Shown: in pieces, positions 1 through 10,419 of the stretch
Position numbering within the stretch: position 1 is the first letter of the stretch
How the letters are laid out: each line of letters begins with the position of its first letter
Assembly: GCF_042453785.1 (NCBI RefSeq)
Contig: NC_091673.1
Location: forward strand, 6,469,001-6,533,000
DNA length: 64,000 nucleotides
Source: Malus domestica
Taxonomy: Eukaryota > Streptophyta > Magnoliopsida > Rosales > Rosaceae
Direction of reading: 5' to 3'
Translations under genes and position numbers: made by a program
Notes under the pieces: model-generated
Told to the model about the DNA's origin: nothing
Seen by the model: the letters and a program-made list of their open reading frames with translations, nothing else
Database searches by the model: none

Positions 1-22
1 TGTGTTATTGTATACTTGAAAA

Positions 23-201
23 TGTCACTTAGTATTACGGTCCGGTGGTATTTCTCTTCGCTTAGAAGTGAGAGGTCTTGGGTTCGAATCTTGTGGATAT
101 CGAATTTGATACCAAATTAGGCTGCCCAGGCCTCATTGTGTGGTTTAACCAAACTCTCAATCTCCTTTAATGTAAAAATATCGATGTACTAAAAAAAAAA
201 A
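23..201 (+). mobile_element. tRNA-derived SINE (Au-like)
   Basis: Short non-coding retroposon. The left part has a pol III-like A-box region near GGTCCGGTGGTA and a B box GGTTCGAATC about 40 bases on; the element ends in an A run (191-201). It is flanked by a perfect 14-bp direct repeat, TGTATACTTGAAAA, at 9-22 and 202-215, the target-site duplication expected from LINE-assisted retroposition. The Au-like family name is from general resemblance only. Confidence 0.8.
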
Positions 202-215
202 TGTATACTTGAAAA

Positions 216-526
216 ATCAGGAAACAGGTCAATTAAAAAGGGGCTGATCCCATAACTTTTTATCCTTTTCGGTTATCTGATTCATAACGTCATAAAATTT
301 TGAAGAACAAAGTAGTTTATGATTGGTGAGCCCATGTCAGCCTGCACTTTTAATTTGAGTCCATGCATCACTATTGGGTTTAGACTGATATTGCTTATCA
401 ACATTGGGCTTACTGTAGAATGGATGACCCATAATTTACCGGATTCCAACTCTCATGAATTGGGCCCTCTTATCTGATCACTGATCTCAGAAGAAGCGTC
501 TTCCCGCCGTTGTTTCAGTAATTGAC
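216..526 (+). promoter_or_regulatory. Upstream region of MENG copy A
   Basis: From about 260 this sequence is nearly the same as 17229-17468, directly upstream of MENG copy B, so it is duplicated promoter/5' leader. It contains several GGCCC/TGGGC-type words (for example ATTGGGCTTA and TTGGGCCCTC), which resemble the Site II elements common in promoters of nuclear genes for organelle proteins. No TATA box or start site was assigned. Confidence 0.4.
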
Positions 527-1396
527 ATGGCTTCGCTTCAGTTACATCTTCCATTCTCAGCTGGTCCGCGCCTACCCATTTCCCGGTTCAGAAGCGGTTC
601 GGTCCTCCACCGAACGCCAGACGCTCTTCAACCGCATTGCCCCTGTCTATGCCAACGTTTGATTCCTCTCCTTTTTTCTTTTTAAATTGTAGTCACTTTT
701 TCTTTCTTTGTTAATAACTTGCATATGGGCACACATAAATTGTGTGAGAAAATTCGTATTTTTGTTTTTGAAATAGAAGGAGAGAGGAAGGGAGTGATAG
801 AGAATGTGGGAGTGTGAATTATTTATTTATTTATTTAATTTTTTTAATTAGAGATATGTTAGGATTACATGTAGGTGAGGTTTTGAAAAAAAAAACAAAA
901 TTTGGTTGTGTAAAATTACATTTCTACCCCATATTTCTTATTCATGTTCTGTTTTAATTAGAGGGTTAAACTGGTAATTTTATAGGATTTTGATTGAGTG
1001 TTTTATTAATTAGTAGAGATTAATTTGCCTAGATATTTATCTTCTGATTTTTTAAATAATTTTTAGTTAAATGATTTATTGAGCTTGGGTCAGCATCGAA
1101 TATGGAAAAGAATAGCAGTTTCATTGAGCGGGTAAAACTTAAAATTAACTATTTTTTTGCTCTATTTTTTGGTGGAATATATATATGCTTTTTTATCAGG
1201 ATGTGGAATATATGTGTATATATATATATATATAAAATATGTATGTATATAAAATATATGTATGTATGTATTTGTGTATGTATGTATGTATATTTGGGTC
1301 TCTAAATTTCAAGTTTTTGAATTTTGGGTTGCATAGCAAAAATTTGAGAGTGTGTGTTGGATTTGTGCTGTGGAAGTGGGGATTTAGCGTTTCTGA
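527..1396 (+). pseudogene. MENG: MENG copy A, exons 1-3 only (truncated)
   Basis: 5' fragment of the chloroplast demethylphylloquinone methyltransferase gene (UbiE/MenG family; last step of phylloquinone synthesis). Exon 1 starts at ATG 527 and runs to about 656. It encodes a transit-peptide-like start, but 5 bases are missing relative to copy B, so the frame of the ATG does not join the RQTLFNRIAPVY segment. Exon 2 (1067-1131) encodes LNDLLSLGQHRIWKR. The exon 3 acceptor AG of copy B (17921-17924) reads GCAT here, so it is lost. Exon 3 reaches the SAM-binding LDLCCGSGD motif and stops at about 1394, where the sequence jumps into a CRK2 intron. Intron 1 holds roughly 300 bases (about 715-1005) absent from copy B. 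It cannot make an enzyme. Confidence 0.85.
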
Positions 1397-1399
1397 TAG

Positions 1400-1486
1400 C
1401 ATTTTGTCCATCACAGATGTTCTTTTAATTTCACCATTGAAGCAATGCAATCTGATAGCATTGCAGACTTTCTACTAGCTTTTTAC
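1400..1486 (-). other. CRK2-A intron 2 remnant beside the breakpoint
   Basis: These 87 bases match 26640-26725, part of the intron between the transmembrane exon and first kinase exon of CRK2-B. They sit between the broken MENG exon 3 and the Copia element, and lead into the 5' target-site copy TTTAC (1482-1486). About five filler bases (1395-1399) lie at the junction. Confidence 0.8.
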
Positions 1487-1896
1487 TGTTGTATTGGGAT
1501 TCCTACTATTGAGAGATTCCTATTATCTTAGGTTTCCTAGTTGAACTTGGCTTCTCTACCCTCCCACTTCCCATATACTTCCATCCCCTTCTATTTGTGC
1601 AGTCACAGTTAAGCTACGTCAACATTTTATATTACTATTACTTTTTGTTTTATTATCTCTATAAAAAAATCAATATAAAATGTTAACGTGGCTTAACTGT
1701 GACCGCAAAAAATAAGAGGGGATGAGAGTGTATGGGAAGTGGGAGGGCAGAGAAGCCGGGTCCTTCCTAGTTTGGGGTGTATTTCTTGTAATCAATTGTA
1801 TTTATTCTTTCTTTATTATGTTAGGATTGTATATGATTGTATATATACCTCTGAATGAGAAGAAAAGAAAACACATTGGAAATCATTCTTTCTTCT
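1487..1896 (+). repeat. 5' LTR of Copia 1 (contains a MITE)
   Basis: Matches the 3' LTR (9202-9386) from end to end once the 223-bp MITE at 1541-1763 and its 7-bp target repeat are removed. It starts TGTTG and ends just before the primer-binding site. Four bases near the start of the 3' LTR (GACT) are missing here. Confidence 0.88.
1541..1763. mobile_element. Foldback MITE inside the 5' LTR
   Basis: The two ends are long inverted repeats: GGCTTCTCTACCCTCCCA on the left and the complement of TGGGAGGGCAGAGAAGCC on the right. Homology runs about 90 bases inward, through GTCACAGTTAAGC, so nearly the whole element can fold. TTCCTAG flanks both sides (1534-1540, 1764-1770). The 3' LTR has a single uninterrupted TTCCTAG, the empty site. 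No coding capacity. Confidence 0.85.
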
Positions 1897-2205
1897 TGGC
1901 ACCAGAGCTGAGTTAGAGAAAAACACCGAGCCTTAATTGGGTTGGTATTGCCGTGCTTAGCACACTTTTGTTGTGCCTCTATTCCGGCATGAACAGCGAG
2001 CGACTTAACGTCGTTGCTGTTCGAGTTGTTTCATGTCCCTGATTAATTGCAGCGAGCGACTTAGAGTTGTTGCTGCCCAGTTTTCTGTTAGTCCATTCCC
2101 TTGTTCCAGATTCCCATCACAACACTGCAGGTTTTGAGTTCTATCAACAGCAAGGTAGATAGCTCAAGAAAAGGCGACTGGTTATGCGATTGTTCCTGCT
2201 GCTAC

Positions 2206-2640
2206 TCCAATTACGGTGCAGTCGGATAATTCTAGTTTCAACATTGGTATGGTATTGGATGAGAAGAACTATGATTTATGGGCTCCTCTCATTCAAATTC
2301 ATATCGCTGGAAGGAAGAAGATGAGGTATCTTTTTGGGCTTCAAGCCTCTTATGTATATGTTCGTCGTGAAGCTGATCGAAATGAAGCAATGAAGATGAA
2401 AGTTGACAAGAATGAACCTACTGCCATGCCGACAAAGACTCGTGGATCTTCCTCTTGGTTGGACTGAGCCGGGTCACAAAATTGGCCAGGACAAACTCGC
2501 ACTAGCCAAACAAGTTGGGACCATTCCCAAGGTAAGTGCCCACACTATGGCATGATAGGACACTCTAAGAGCCGATGCTTTGAGCTGATTGGATATCCCG
2601 AGAAATGGGATAAAACCAATGATCCTCGTTGCAACAAATC
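2206..2640 (+). pseudogene. Copia 1 gag remnant
   Basis: Open for 83 codons (2216-2467), with a Copia gag amino-terminal stretch (DEKNYDLWAPLIQIHI). After a stop, a CCHC zinc knuckle can still be read near 2530-2620 (CPHYGMIGHSKSRCFELIGY), typical of nucleocapsid in this gag type. The frame is broken between and after these parts. It starts about 310 bases past the 5' LTR. Not functional. Confidence 0.75.
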
Positions 2641-2701
2641 CCGAGCCTCCATTGTAGAAACCTAGAATGATTCAGATCAAATAGCGAACAAGGCCTCTGT
2701 C

Positions 2702-3912
2702 ATGATTGCTGTGGCAGGTAGTAGTGATGGTAAAGCACGAAATATTTCCACTCCTGTTACGAATAATACAAGGATAATTGATTCTGGAGCTACAAAACAT
2801 ATGACTTATGATTTTAAACAAGTTCCATCCCTAAAAACCTCCACACAAACCATGGTCAATGTTGCTAATGGGGATGCCGCCTTGGTTATCGAGGAAGGCA
2901 CGGTTGCCCTTTCTGATACCATGAAACTTGACATCGTTCTTGTGGTTATCTCTTTAAATTATAATTTGTTATTTGTTGCCCAAATAACCATTGCCCTACA
3001 ATGTTTGGTTATTTTTTTACCCTATTTTTGTGTTTTTAAGGACATCCAGACATGGATGATGATTGGTTATGGTATTAAACGAGGGAAACTTTATTACTTA
3101 GAGTTTACTACCAGGAATTCTGCCCTGCTGACTCAAGCTCTTTCCGTAGGGGATTCTCAAGGGGATACTAATAAAGTTTTGGACATCTGGATATGGCACC
3201 GACGCCTTGGGCATGCGTCTTTTGGTTACTTGCATAAGTTATTTCCCAATTTGTTTGTTAAGAACGATGTTTTTCAGTTTAAATGTAATGTTTGTGATTT
3301 GGCTAAAAACCATCGAACTTCTTTTCCTCCAAGTTTAAATAAGAGTCCTGTTCTGTTTATGATTGTGCATTCTGATGTGTGGGGTCCCTCGAAAATAGCT
3401 ACTTTTGGTGGTGCTCACTGGTTTGTCACTTTTATTGATGATTGTACAAGGATGCCTTGGGTTAGTTTGTTAAAGTGAAAAAATGAAGTTAGTTTAGCCT
3501 TTCAAAAGTTCCATAAAATTGTTGGTGTGCAGTACAACATGAATATCCAGGTTCTTTTTAGTGACAATGGTGGAGAGTATGTTAATACGGAACTTCGTTC
3601 CTTCCTTGATATGCATGGTATTGTTCATCAGACCACGTGCCCGTATACTCCTCAACCATTTGGGGTTGTCGAATGAAAAAATAGACACTTGTTAGAAGTG
3701 GTTTGTGCCTCGCTTATTAAGGCACATCTTCCTCTACATTATTGGGGTGAAATACTCACGTCCGCAACTTGTCTTATTAATCGTCTTCCTTCTCGCATTC
3801 TAGACTTCCAGACACCGTTTCAGGCCCTTATGGCTCAGACTAGTTGCCCGTCAATTTTGAATCTTCCCCTACAAGTCTTAGGATGCTTTGCTTTTGTTCA
3901 CCTTTATCCTCC
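2702..3912 (+). pseudogene. Copia 1 protease-integrase remnant
   Basis: The protease active-site motif IIDSGATKHMT is near 2775-2810. The GAG-pre-integrase motif WHRRLGHAS follows near 3195, then the integrase zinc and catalytic regions (VHSDVWGPS, then VTFIDDCTR). Stops at 3476 and near 3675 break the integrase; it resumes (3689-3912) until the hAT-like insertion at 3921. The catalytic core is incomplete and broken. The same reading resumes at 6924 after the insertion, which shows the element was whole when it was hit. Confidence 0.82.
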
Positions 3913-3920
3913 CCAACGGA

Positions 3921-6915
3921 TAGACCCGGCAATTTTTGACACGACACGGTGACACGACATGAAAACAACACGAAAATAACAGGTTTCGGGTCAACACGAT
4001 AACTTATTGGGTCATTATCGGGTGACACGTTAAGAACCCGTTAATAATGGGTTCTTAACGGGTATACATGCGGGTAACACGTGGGTAACCCGTTTCGACC
4101 CGTTAAGAAATAATTTATTTTGATAATTTTAAAGTTTAATTACTAAAAGATTTATTATAAAATACAATAGCCATATTAATATATACAATATATTCTATAT
4201 TAAATATATAGTTTTGTATTATTATTCTATATAAGTTTTAAAAAAAAGTTTTAGTCATTATTTATTTTTATTATGAGAGTTCCTTATTATCATTACTAGG
4301 ATAAATTTTACTTAACATGTTGTTGTCCAAAATTAAAATAAACTAATATAGTATTTGTATATGCAAGAACTAAGAAGACATACATACAAGTATGAAAAAT
4401 ATGAAAGAATATATAAACACTCGTGATTCATCATTATTCCTCCACGAGTAGATAATGGTTACACTTACATTATGGTTTAGATTTTTAAAATCCTCCAAAC
4501 CTTCATGAATAATGTTTTTTATTTGAGGGCAAACTTAATAAAATTAATAATAATTATTGTAGAAGTGTAAAAAAAAAAAAAAAAAAAAATACAATCACTC
4601 ATAGTGACAAACTTTACAACTTTCATAAAGGGGTCAGCTTCGAAATCCAACACTATAATTCATAAACCTTAAATTTATATTTAACCGTCGATTGTCATTT
4701 ATGCTTTATTCTTCTTACTGAATTTCATTTTTAAAATTTTCTTTTTTGAAAACATGATCAACTGGCGGATGTAAGAAGATGAACGGTTCAGATCTTTGAT
4801 ATCACATTTCGATATTTACGGTTAACTGAAATATGAGTCGATGTCATATAGTTTTTAGAAGGGTAAAGTACAAAAAATTACCTCAACTATTTGTGTCACG
4901 ACACTTTCATACCTCATCTTTTAAAATTGACAATGTCATACCTCATCTTACCAATTTGTGCCAATGTCATACCTCCGTCAGTTTTTCTGTTAATTTCTCA
5001 ATTAATTGCTGACGTGGCTTGATCCAGGGCCCATTTTCTATTAAAAAATTATTAAAAACTCAAAAAAATCATTTAATATTTTTTAAATATTAAAATAATA
5101 AAGAAAAGTAAATATATAAAAAAAAATAAAAAAAATAAAAAAAAAACCAACAATCAATTCGTTCCCTTCCCCCCTTCTCTCTTTTCTCCCCATCTTCTTT
5201 TTCTTCCCCCTTCCTGCAACTTCAACCTAGAAAAAAAAAATCCAATTTGTCTTCCCCGCTCCCCACCCCTTTTTCTCCCCGCACCCAACCTCCCTACCTT
5301 CCCACCCACCCTCTACACCCAACCTCGCACCCATTACCTGCAACCCAAAACAAAAAAAAAACAAAAAAATAACCCAGATCTCGTTGAGAACTTGGGTGCG
5401 GAGAAAATGGGGGGAATGGATTTTGGGGGAAAAGGGTGGGTACGCGGGGGGGGTATGGACGAACTGGTATCTTTTTTTTTTCCCTTCTCTCTCTTTTTCT
5501 TCTTCTTCTGCAGGTTGTGGGGGGCGAGGCACTTTTTTTTGTTTCTTTTCCTTCTTTCTCTTCTTCTTCTGTAGGTTGGGTTGAGGGGGGAGGGACCTTT
5601 TTTTTTCTTTTCCTTTTCTCTCTTCTTCTTCTGCAAGTTGGGTGAGGGGGGGGAAGTTTTTTTTTCTTTTCTTTTTTCTGGGTTGCAGCAGGTAGGAAGA
5701 AGAGGAAGATAGATGAAGATGGGGGAGAAGAGAGGGGGGAGTTTTGTTTGTTTGTTTGTTTTTTTATTTTTTTTATTTTCTGTCTAGGTTGTAGCAAATA
5801 GGGGGAAGAAGAGGAAAAAAGATGAAGAAGATGGGGGAGAAGAGAGAGGGCGCTTGGGGCGTAAGGGACAAATTTTGTTTTGTTTTGTTTTTTTGTTTTT
5901 TGTTTTTCTTTTTTCTGGGTTGCAGTAGGTAGGAAGAAGATGAAGGGAGATGAAGATGGGGGAGAAGAGAGAGGGCGCAGGGGGGAAGTTTTGTTTGGTT
6001 TTGGTTTTTTTTTCTTTCTAATAATCTTCTTTATTATTTTAATATTTAAAAAATATTAAATGATTTTTTTTTAAATAATTTTTTAATAGAAAATGAGTTC
6101 CGAATCAAGCCACGTCAGCAATTAACTAAGAAATTAACAGAAAAACTGACGGAGGTATGACATTGGCACAAATTCGTAAGATGAGGTATGACATTGTCAA
6201 ATTTAAAAGATGAGGTATGAAAGTGTCGTGACACCAATAGTTGAGGTAGTTTTTTGTACTTTACCCTTTTTAGAAACTTTATAAACATCAAGCAATATTT
6301 TCACTAACTGTAAACTCTGAATATAATATCAACGATCCAAACCGTTCATCTTCCTACATCCTCTAATAGATCAAGTTTTCAAAAAAGAAAATAAGAAAAT
6401 ATGAAGAAAAAAAAATAATTGATGAGAACAATGAAGCGTAAATGTAAACAACAATCAACGGTTAAATTTGATCTATGATTTATATGATTATAGTGGCGAA
6501 TTTCGAAGTTGAGCTCTTCATGAAAGTTGTAAAACTTATCATTACGAGCGTTTATATATTTTTTCTACATTTTTTTTACACTTCTACATTAATTAAAAAA
6601 CTATTAAAGACTTTAAGTAAGTGAAAATATACTTAAAAGAAAATTACGTTTTTATGTTTTGGATGTGACAATATGGTATGTATATACTTATTTAGTATTA
6701 TGTTTTTCATTTGATTATTTTTTGGTTTAAAATATATTTTCCTTAACGGGTAACGGGTCGGGTCATATTACTTGTTAATATTATCGGGTCGATTTCGGAT
6801 CAGGTCATTTTACCCGTTTATTTTAACGGGTGTTACACGACACAACCCGTTAAGATATCGGGTATGACATGAAAACGACACGAACATGGAAAACAGAACA
6901 CAAATGCTAGGTTTA
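3921..6915. mobile_element. hAT-like foldback element inside Copia 1
   Basis: Flanked by an 8-bp target duplication CCAACGGA (3913-3920, 6916-6923), diagnostic of hAT elements. The ends are short imperfect inverted repeats (TAGACCCGGCA on the left; TAAACCTAGCA as the right complement). Subterminal DNA is packed with GACACGAC and ACCCGTTAA/TTAACGGGT words, as in non-autonomous hATs. The inner parts, about 4500-4860 and 6276-6600, are imperfect inverted copies of each other, making a large foldback. No transposase is present. A Mutator-like element sits near the axis. Confidence 0.85.
4861..6266. mobile_element. Mutator-like element with long inverted repeats
   Basis: 1,406 bp with long (about 180-200 bp) terminal inverted repeats beginning GGGTAAAGTACAAAAAA, flanked by a perfect 9-bp target duplication TTTTTAGAA (4852-4860, 6267-6275). 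Nine bases and long TIRs are the hallmark of Mutator-like elements. The core (5160-6020) is pyrimidine/purine-biased low-complexity DNA with repeated motifs such as GATGAAGATGGGGGAGAAGA. No transposase is visible, so it depends on one made elsewhere. The long frames across the core are composition artefacts. Confidence 0.88.
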
Positions 6916-6923
6916 CCAACGGA

Positions 6924-9190
6924 AAAGTAAACTTGAGCCTCGAGCCATTCGTTGCGTGCTTTTGGGTTATGCCTATACCCAAAAAGGATATCGTTGTTAT
7001 CATCCTCCAACTAAGAAGATGTTTATAACTCCGGATGTGATTTTCCATGAGAAATAAATGTTTTTTAGTTCCACCGCATCCTCACTTCAGGGGGAGTATC
7101 GAGGTGATGAAGTTCGATTTTTTTATTAATTCCATGCGGAGTTTCATGAAGAGTATGTACCACATTTGGAGCCTCTGACCTCGGGTGATTAGTAGGCCAC
7201 TAAATAACAGCCCACTTACCAGCGACTGATTGAACAACAGCCCACTGATCGGCCAATCGAACAACAGCCAATGAACCAGGAACTAGCCGCTGGCCTCGGG
7301 AGAAAGATATGCCCACGTGTTTTGTGCTTGAAAGGGAGCTGCAGCCCATGGTTTTAAATGAAACCGAGCAACAACAACTAGCTCATGATTCTTCCCCAGA
7401 AGTTGTCTTAGGTCAGAATATGGACTCGTCTTCTATTAGTATGTATAAACAACCGTCTTTTACACCAGATGCGCCTCCACTTCATCGCCTTCCCGAGAGA
7501 TATTCCTAAACCCACTCACGAGGCAGATCCTAAGTGTAAACACAAGTATTCCGTGATTAAACCAAATTCTGATTCAAGAGTGAGATATCTATTAAATAAT
7601 TATGTGTCTACCCATCATATGTCTGAATCAAATAAGTCATTTGTATATCAATTATCTACTGTAGCTATTCCTAACAGTGTGCAGGAAGCCTTAGCGGATT
7701 CCCACTGGAAAGATGCAATGAATGAGGAATTGAGGTCGTTGAAGAAGAATGTTATTTGGTAAATAACTTGCCAGCTGGAAAGAAACATGTGGGATGCAAA
7801 TGGGTTTATACAGTGAAATACAAAGCGGATGGAACAGTAAATCGCTTTAAAGCGAGATTGGTGACGAATGGGTATACATAGAAATATGGCATCAACTACA
7901 CTAATACATTTGCACTAGTGGCCAAGATCAATTCAGTACGTGTTCTATTGTCCTTAACGGCGAACCTAGATTGGCCGTTGCAACAATTCGACGTAAAAAA
8001 TGCATTCCTCCATGGAGATCTAACCGAGGAGATTTACATGGACATTCCACCAAGGTGTAATGATTTGGGCATGCGAAAACAAAAGGTATGTAGGCTCAGG
8101 AAGTCATTGTATAGATTGAACCAGTCTCCGAGAGCTTGGTTTGGTAGGTTCACTAAGTCCATGAGAGCATTCGGTTATAGGCAGAGTAATTGGGATCACA
8201 CATTATTCTTGAAATACCAGAACAAAAAGATTACAACTTTCATTGTATATGTGGATGATATGGTGGTTACCGGTAACAACCCTGTTGAGCAAGTGGCCTT
8301 ACAGAAATATTTGTCCAAGGAATTTGAAATGAAAGATCTCGATTCTTTAAAATATTTTCTTAGGATTGAAATGTCAAGATGCAAGTCCGGGATATTTTTG
8401 TCACAAAGGAAGTACATCCTTGACTTGTTGGAAGAAACTGGTATGTCGGCATGCAAGCCGGTGACTACTCCGTTGGCAGAAGGGATGAAGTTGGGTGTTG
8501 ATCAGAACCAGGTACCCATTGATAAAGGGAGGTACCAAATGTTAGTGGGAAGATTAATGTATTTGGCTCATACTAGGGCGGATCTTGCTCATGCATTAAG
8601 TGTAGTTAGTCAATATATGCATCCAGGAGAACAACATATGGGTGCCGTTATGAGAATATTGAGTTACTTGAAAGGAAGTCCAGGTAAAGGAATTTTGTTT
8701 CAAAAAAAATGGGCATTTCAGAGTTGAGGGTTATATGGACGCTGACTGGGCAGGATTGACAGATGATAGGAACTCAACATTTGGATATTTCACCTTTGTT
8801 GGGGGAAATCTAGTAACATGGAGAAGAAAGAAGCAAAATGTAGTAGCAAGGTCAAGCGCAGAAGTTGAATACAGTGGTATGGCACTTGGTATTTGTGAAA
8901 TCTTATGGCTTAAGTTTCTGTTACAAGATTTGGGGGTCAAACATACTTAGCCGAAGAAGTTAGTTTGTGACAATAAAGCGGCTCGTGATATTGCTCATAA
9001 TCCAGTGCAACATGATCGGACCAAACATGTGGAGGTTGACAGGTTCTTTATTAAGGAAAAGTTGGATGGTAAGGTAATTAAGGTTCCTTCCATAAGAACT
9101 GAAGACCAAGTAGCGAACATTCTCACTAAGGTGGTTTCTAGCAACGAGGTTTCTAGACAAGTTGGGCATGTGCAACATATGTGCACCAAC
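6924..9190 (+). pseudogene. Copia 1 integrase tail, RT and RNase H remnant
   Basis: After the insertion the Copia coding sequence resumes with several frame changes. The longest open part (7918-8727) carries reverse transcriptase motifs QLDVKNAFLHG-like (here QQFDVKNAFLHGDL), RLRKSLYRLNQSPRAW and the catalytic YVDDMVVTG. RNase H follows at 8735-9230 (DADWAGLTDDRNSTFG, then ARSSAEVEY). Stops at 7760, 8725 and 8948, among others, break the polyprotein. The tail contains the TKHVEVDRFFIKEKL region typical of Copia C termini. Confidence 0.85.
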
Positions 9191-9201
9191 TTGAGGGGGA
9201 G

Positions 9202-9386
9202 TGTTGACTTGTATTGGGATTCCTACGATTGAGGGATTCCTATTATCTTGGGTTTCCTAGTTTGGGGTGTATTTCATGTAATCAATTGTATTTATTCTTT
9301 CTTTATTATGTTAGGATTGTATATGATTCTATATATACCTCTGAATGAGAAGAATAGAAAACACATTGGAAAGCATTCTTTTTTCT
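9202..9386 (+). repeat. 3' LTR of Copia 1
   Basis: 185 bp, starting TGTTGACTTG after the polypurine tract TTGAGGGGGAG (9191-9201) and ending at the TTTAC target copy. It preserves the original LTR without the MITE. It lies against the GT of the CRK2-A exon 2 splice donor on the opposite strand. Confidence 0.9.
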
Positions 9387-9391
9387 TTTAC

Positions 9392-10406
9392 CTCTTCTTT
9401 TCTTTTGTATATATCTGTGCTTCCAGATATAAAATCCAATGGCTACTCCAACTACCAAAACTACCAAGGAGCTGACAACTAAAACTACTATGACAATTGT
9501 GGTACCTGCAACAAAGTTCGGAAGATTAGGCGAGCAAAACTACACACCAGGCTCAGTCTCGAACCACCGAAGCACCCTACCATCCCCCCGCTTAAAGTGA
9601 TTAAAGGGAACCTATGTTAAATAGAAGGGGTAGAAATTTCATGTACCTCTGGAGCTTCCATTTCCCATTTCCTTGTTGAGAAAATCTGTGTTTGAATACC
9701 TCATGAAGCACCCGGTGTACAACGCTCGCCCCTCGGACCAAGGCAAGCATCCCAACATTGATGCAGATGCATTTTCCAAACACTGTCTGCAAGAGCTCTC
9801 ATCTAAAGTTCTCCAGCAATCAGCCAACACATAAGCTAACTCATTTTCTATCCCACTCACGCTCACCTCACCCCTTGCATATCCTCGGTTGCTTGGCGCA
9901 GACTCAATCGCACGCTTCACAACCTGCCTTGCCGAGTCTCCAAATGCCGAACTCTTCCTCGTCGTGTTCCCACACTTAACCCTGTCTTCCGATCCTCTAA
10001 ACTCCTCATAAAAGCTATAGTTTTCGGACCTCATGAAGCAACCGTCGAGAAAAATCCGACCCCCAGTGTAAGGAAAACATTGGGGAAACACTGTACGCGC
10101 CTCGTCGTAGCATAACACACAGTCTGGAAGAGAAAGGTCTCCGTAGCATTGAGCTAGGCCGTACTCGGTGTCGGGGCCTGAACCTGTGACTGCCACTCCG
10201 AAGCCGGAAGTTCGCATTTGTTCACTGATGTTTTCCATCGTGCTGGCAACATTCGGAACAAACACGGTTGTGTTGTGCTCACGTTGGTTGCCGCACATTA
10301 CTTGGACCGTCTTCGTTCTTGGATCTCCGATAGTCATTCCTAGTAACAGCAGGATCTTCAGGAGAAGCAAATATTGGGAAAGAACTGAAACGTTGCATTT
10401 CTTCAT
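9392..10406 (-). pseudogene. CRK2: CRK2-A: DUF26 ectodomain plus TM, kinase lost
   Basis: Cysteine-rich receptor-like kinase, truncated. Exon 1 (10406-9647) is open from ATG. It encodes a signal peptide (hydrophobic LLLLKILLLLGM) and two DUF26/Gnk2 domains with C-X8-C-X2-C motifs CYGDLSLPDCVLC and CWRTLDESSCRQC. Exon 2 (9505-9392, 114 bp) joins in phase 1 and encodes a transmembrane span (IVIVVLVVSSLVVLVVGVAI) and basic stop-transfer residues. The two exons make 874 bp, the same total as CRK3 exons 1-2. The donor GT lies at 9391-9390; two bases further on is the Copia 1 LTR. Beyond the Copia only 87 bases of intron remain before MENG, so all kinase exons are gone. It could still produce a kinase-less membrane protein if read through or polyadenylated in the LTR, but no expression evidence is visible. 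Most similar here to CRK2-B. Confidence 0.85.
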
Positions 10407-10419
10407 TTTTTTTTTGTGA

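Larger units (their letters stand above)
1487..9386 (+). mobile_element. Copia retrotransposon 1, degenerate, with nested insertions
   Basis: LTR element flanked by the 5-bp target duplication TTTAC (1482-1486 and 9387-9391). The undisturbed site is present in the paralogous intron at 26721-26725. The primer-binding site at 1897 (TGGCACCAGAGC) resembles the initiator-Met tRNA type, and a purine-rich tract precedes the 3' LTR at 9191-9201. The order gag, protease, integrase, RT, RNase H is of Copia type. The coding region is broken by many frameshifts and stops and by a 3-kb hAT-like insertion. By eye the LTRs differ at about 8 of 180 aligned bases plus one indel, so it is older than Copia 2. 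It lies at the splice donor of the CRK2-A transmembrane exon. Confidence 0.92.

Noticed and set aside
5227..5797. Several overlapping 60-167-codon frames on both strands
   Set aside because: They lie in pyrimidine/purine low-complexity DNA inside the Mutator-like element; the peptides are runs of K/E/R or F/S/L with no domain.
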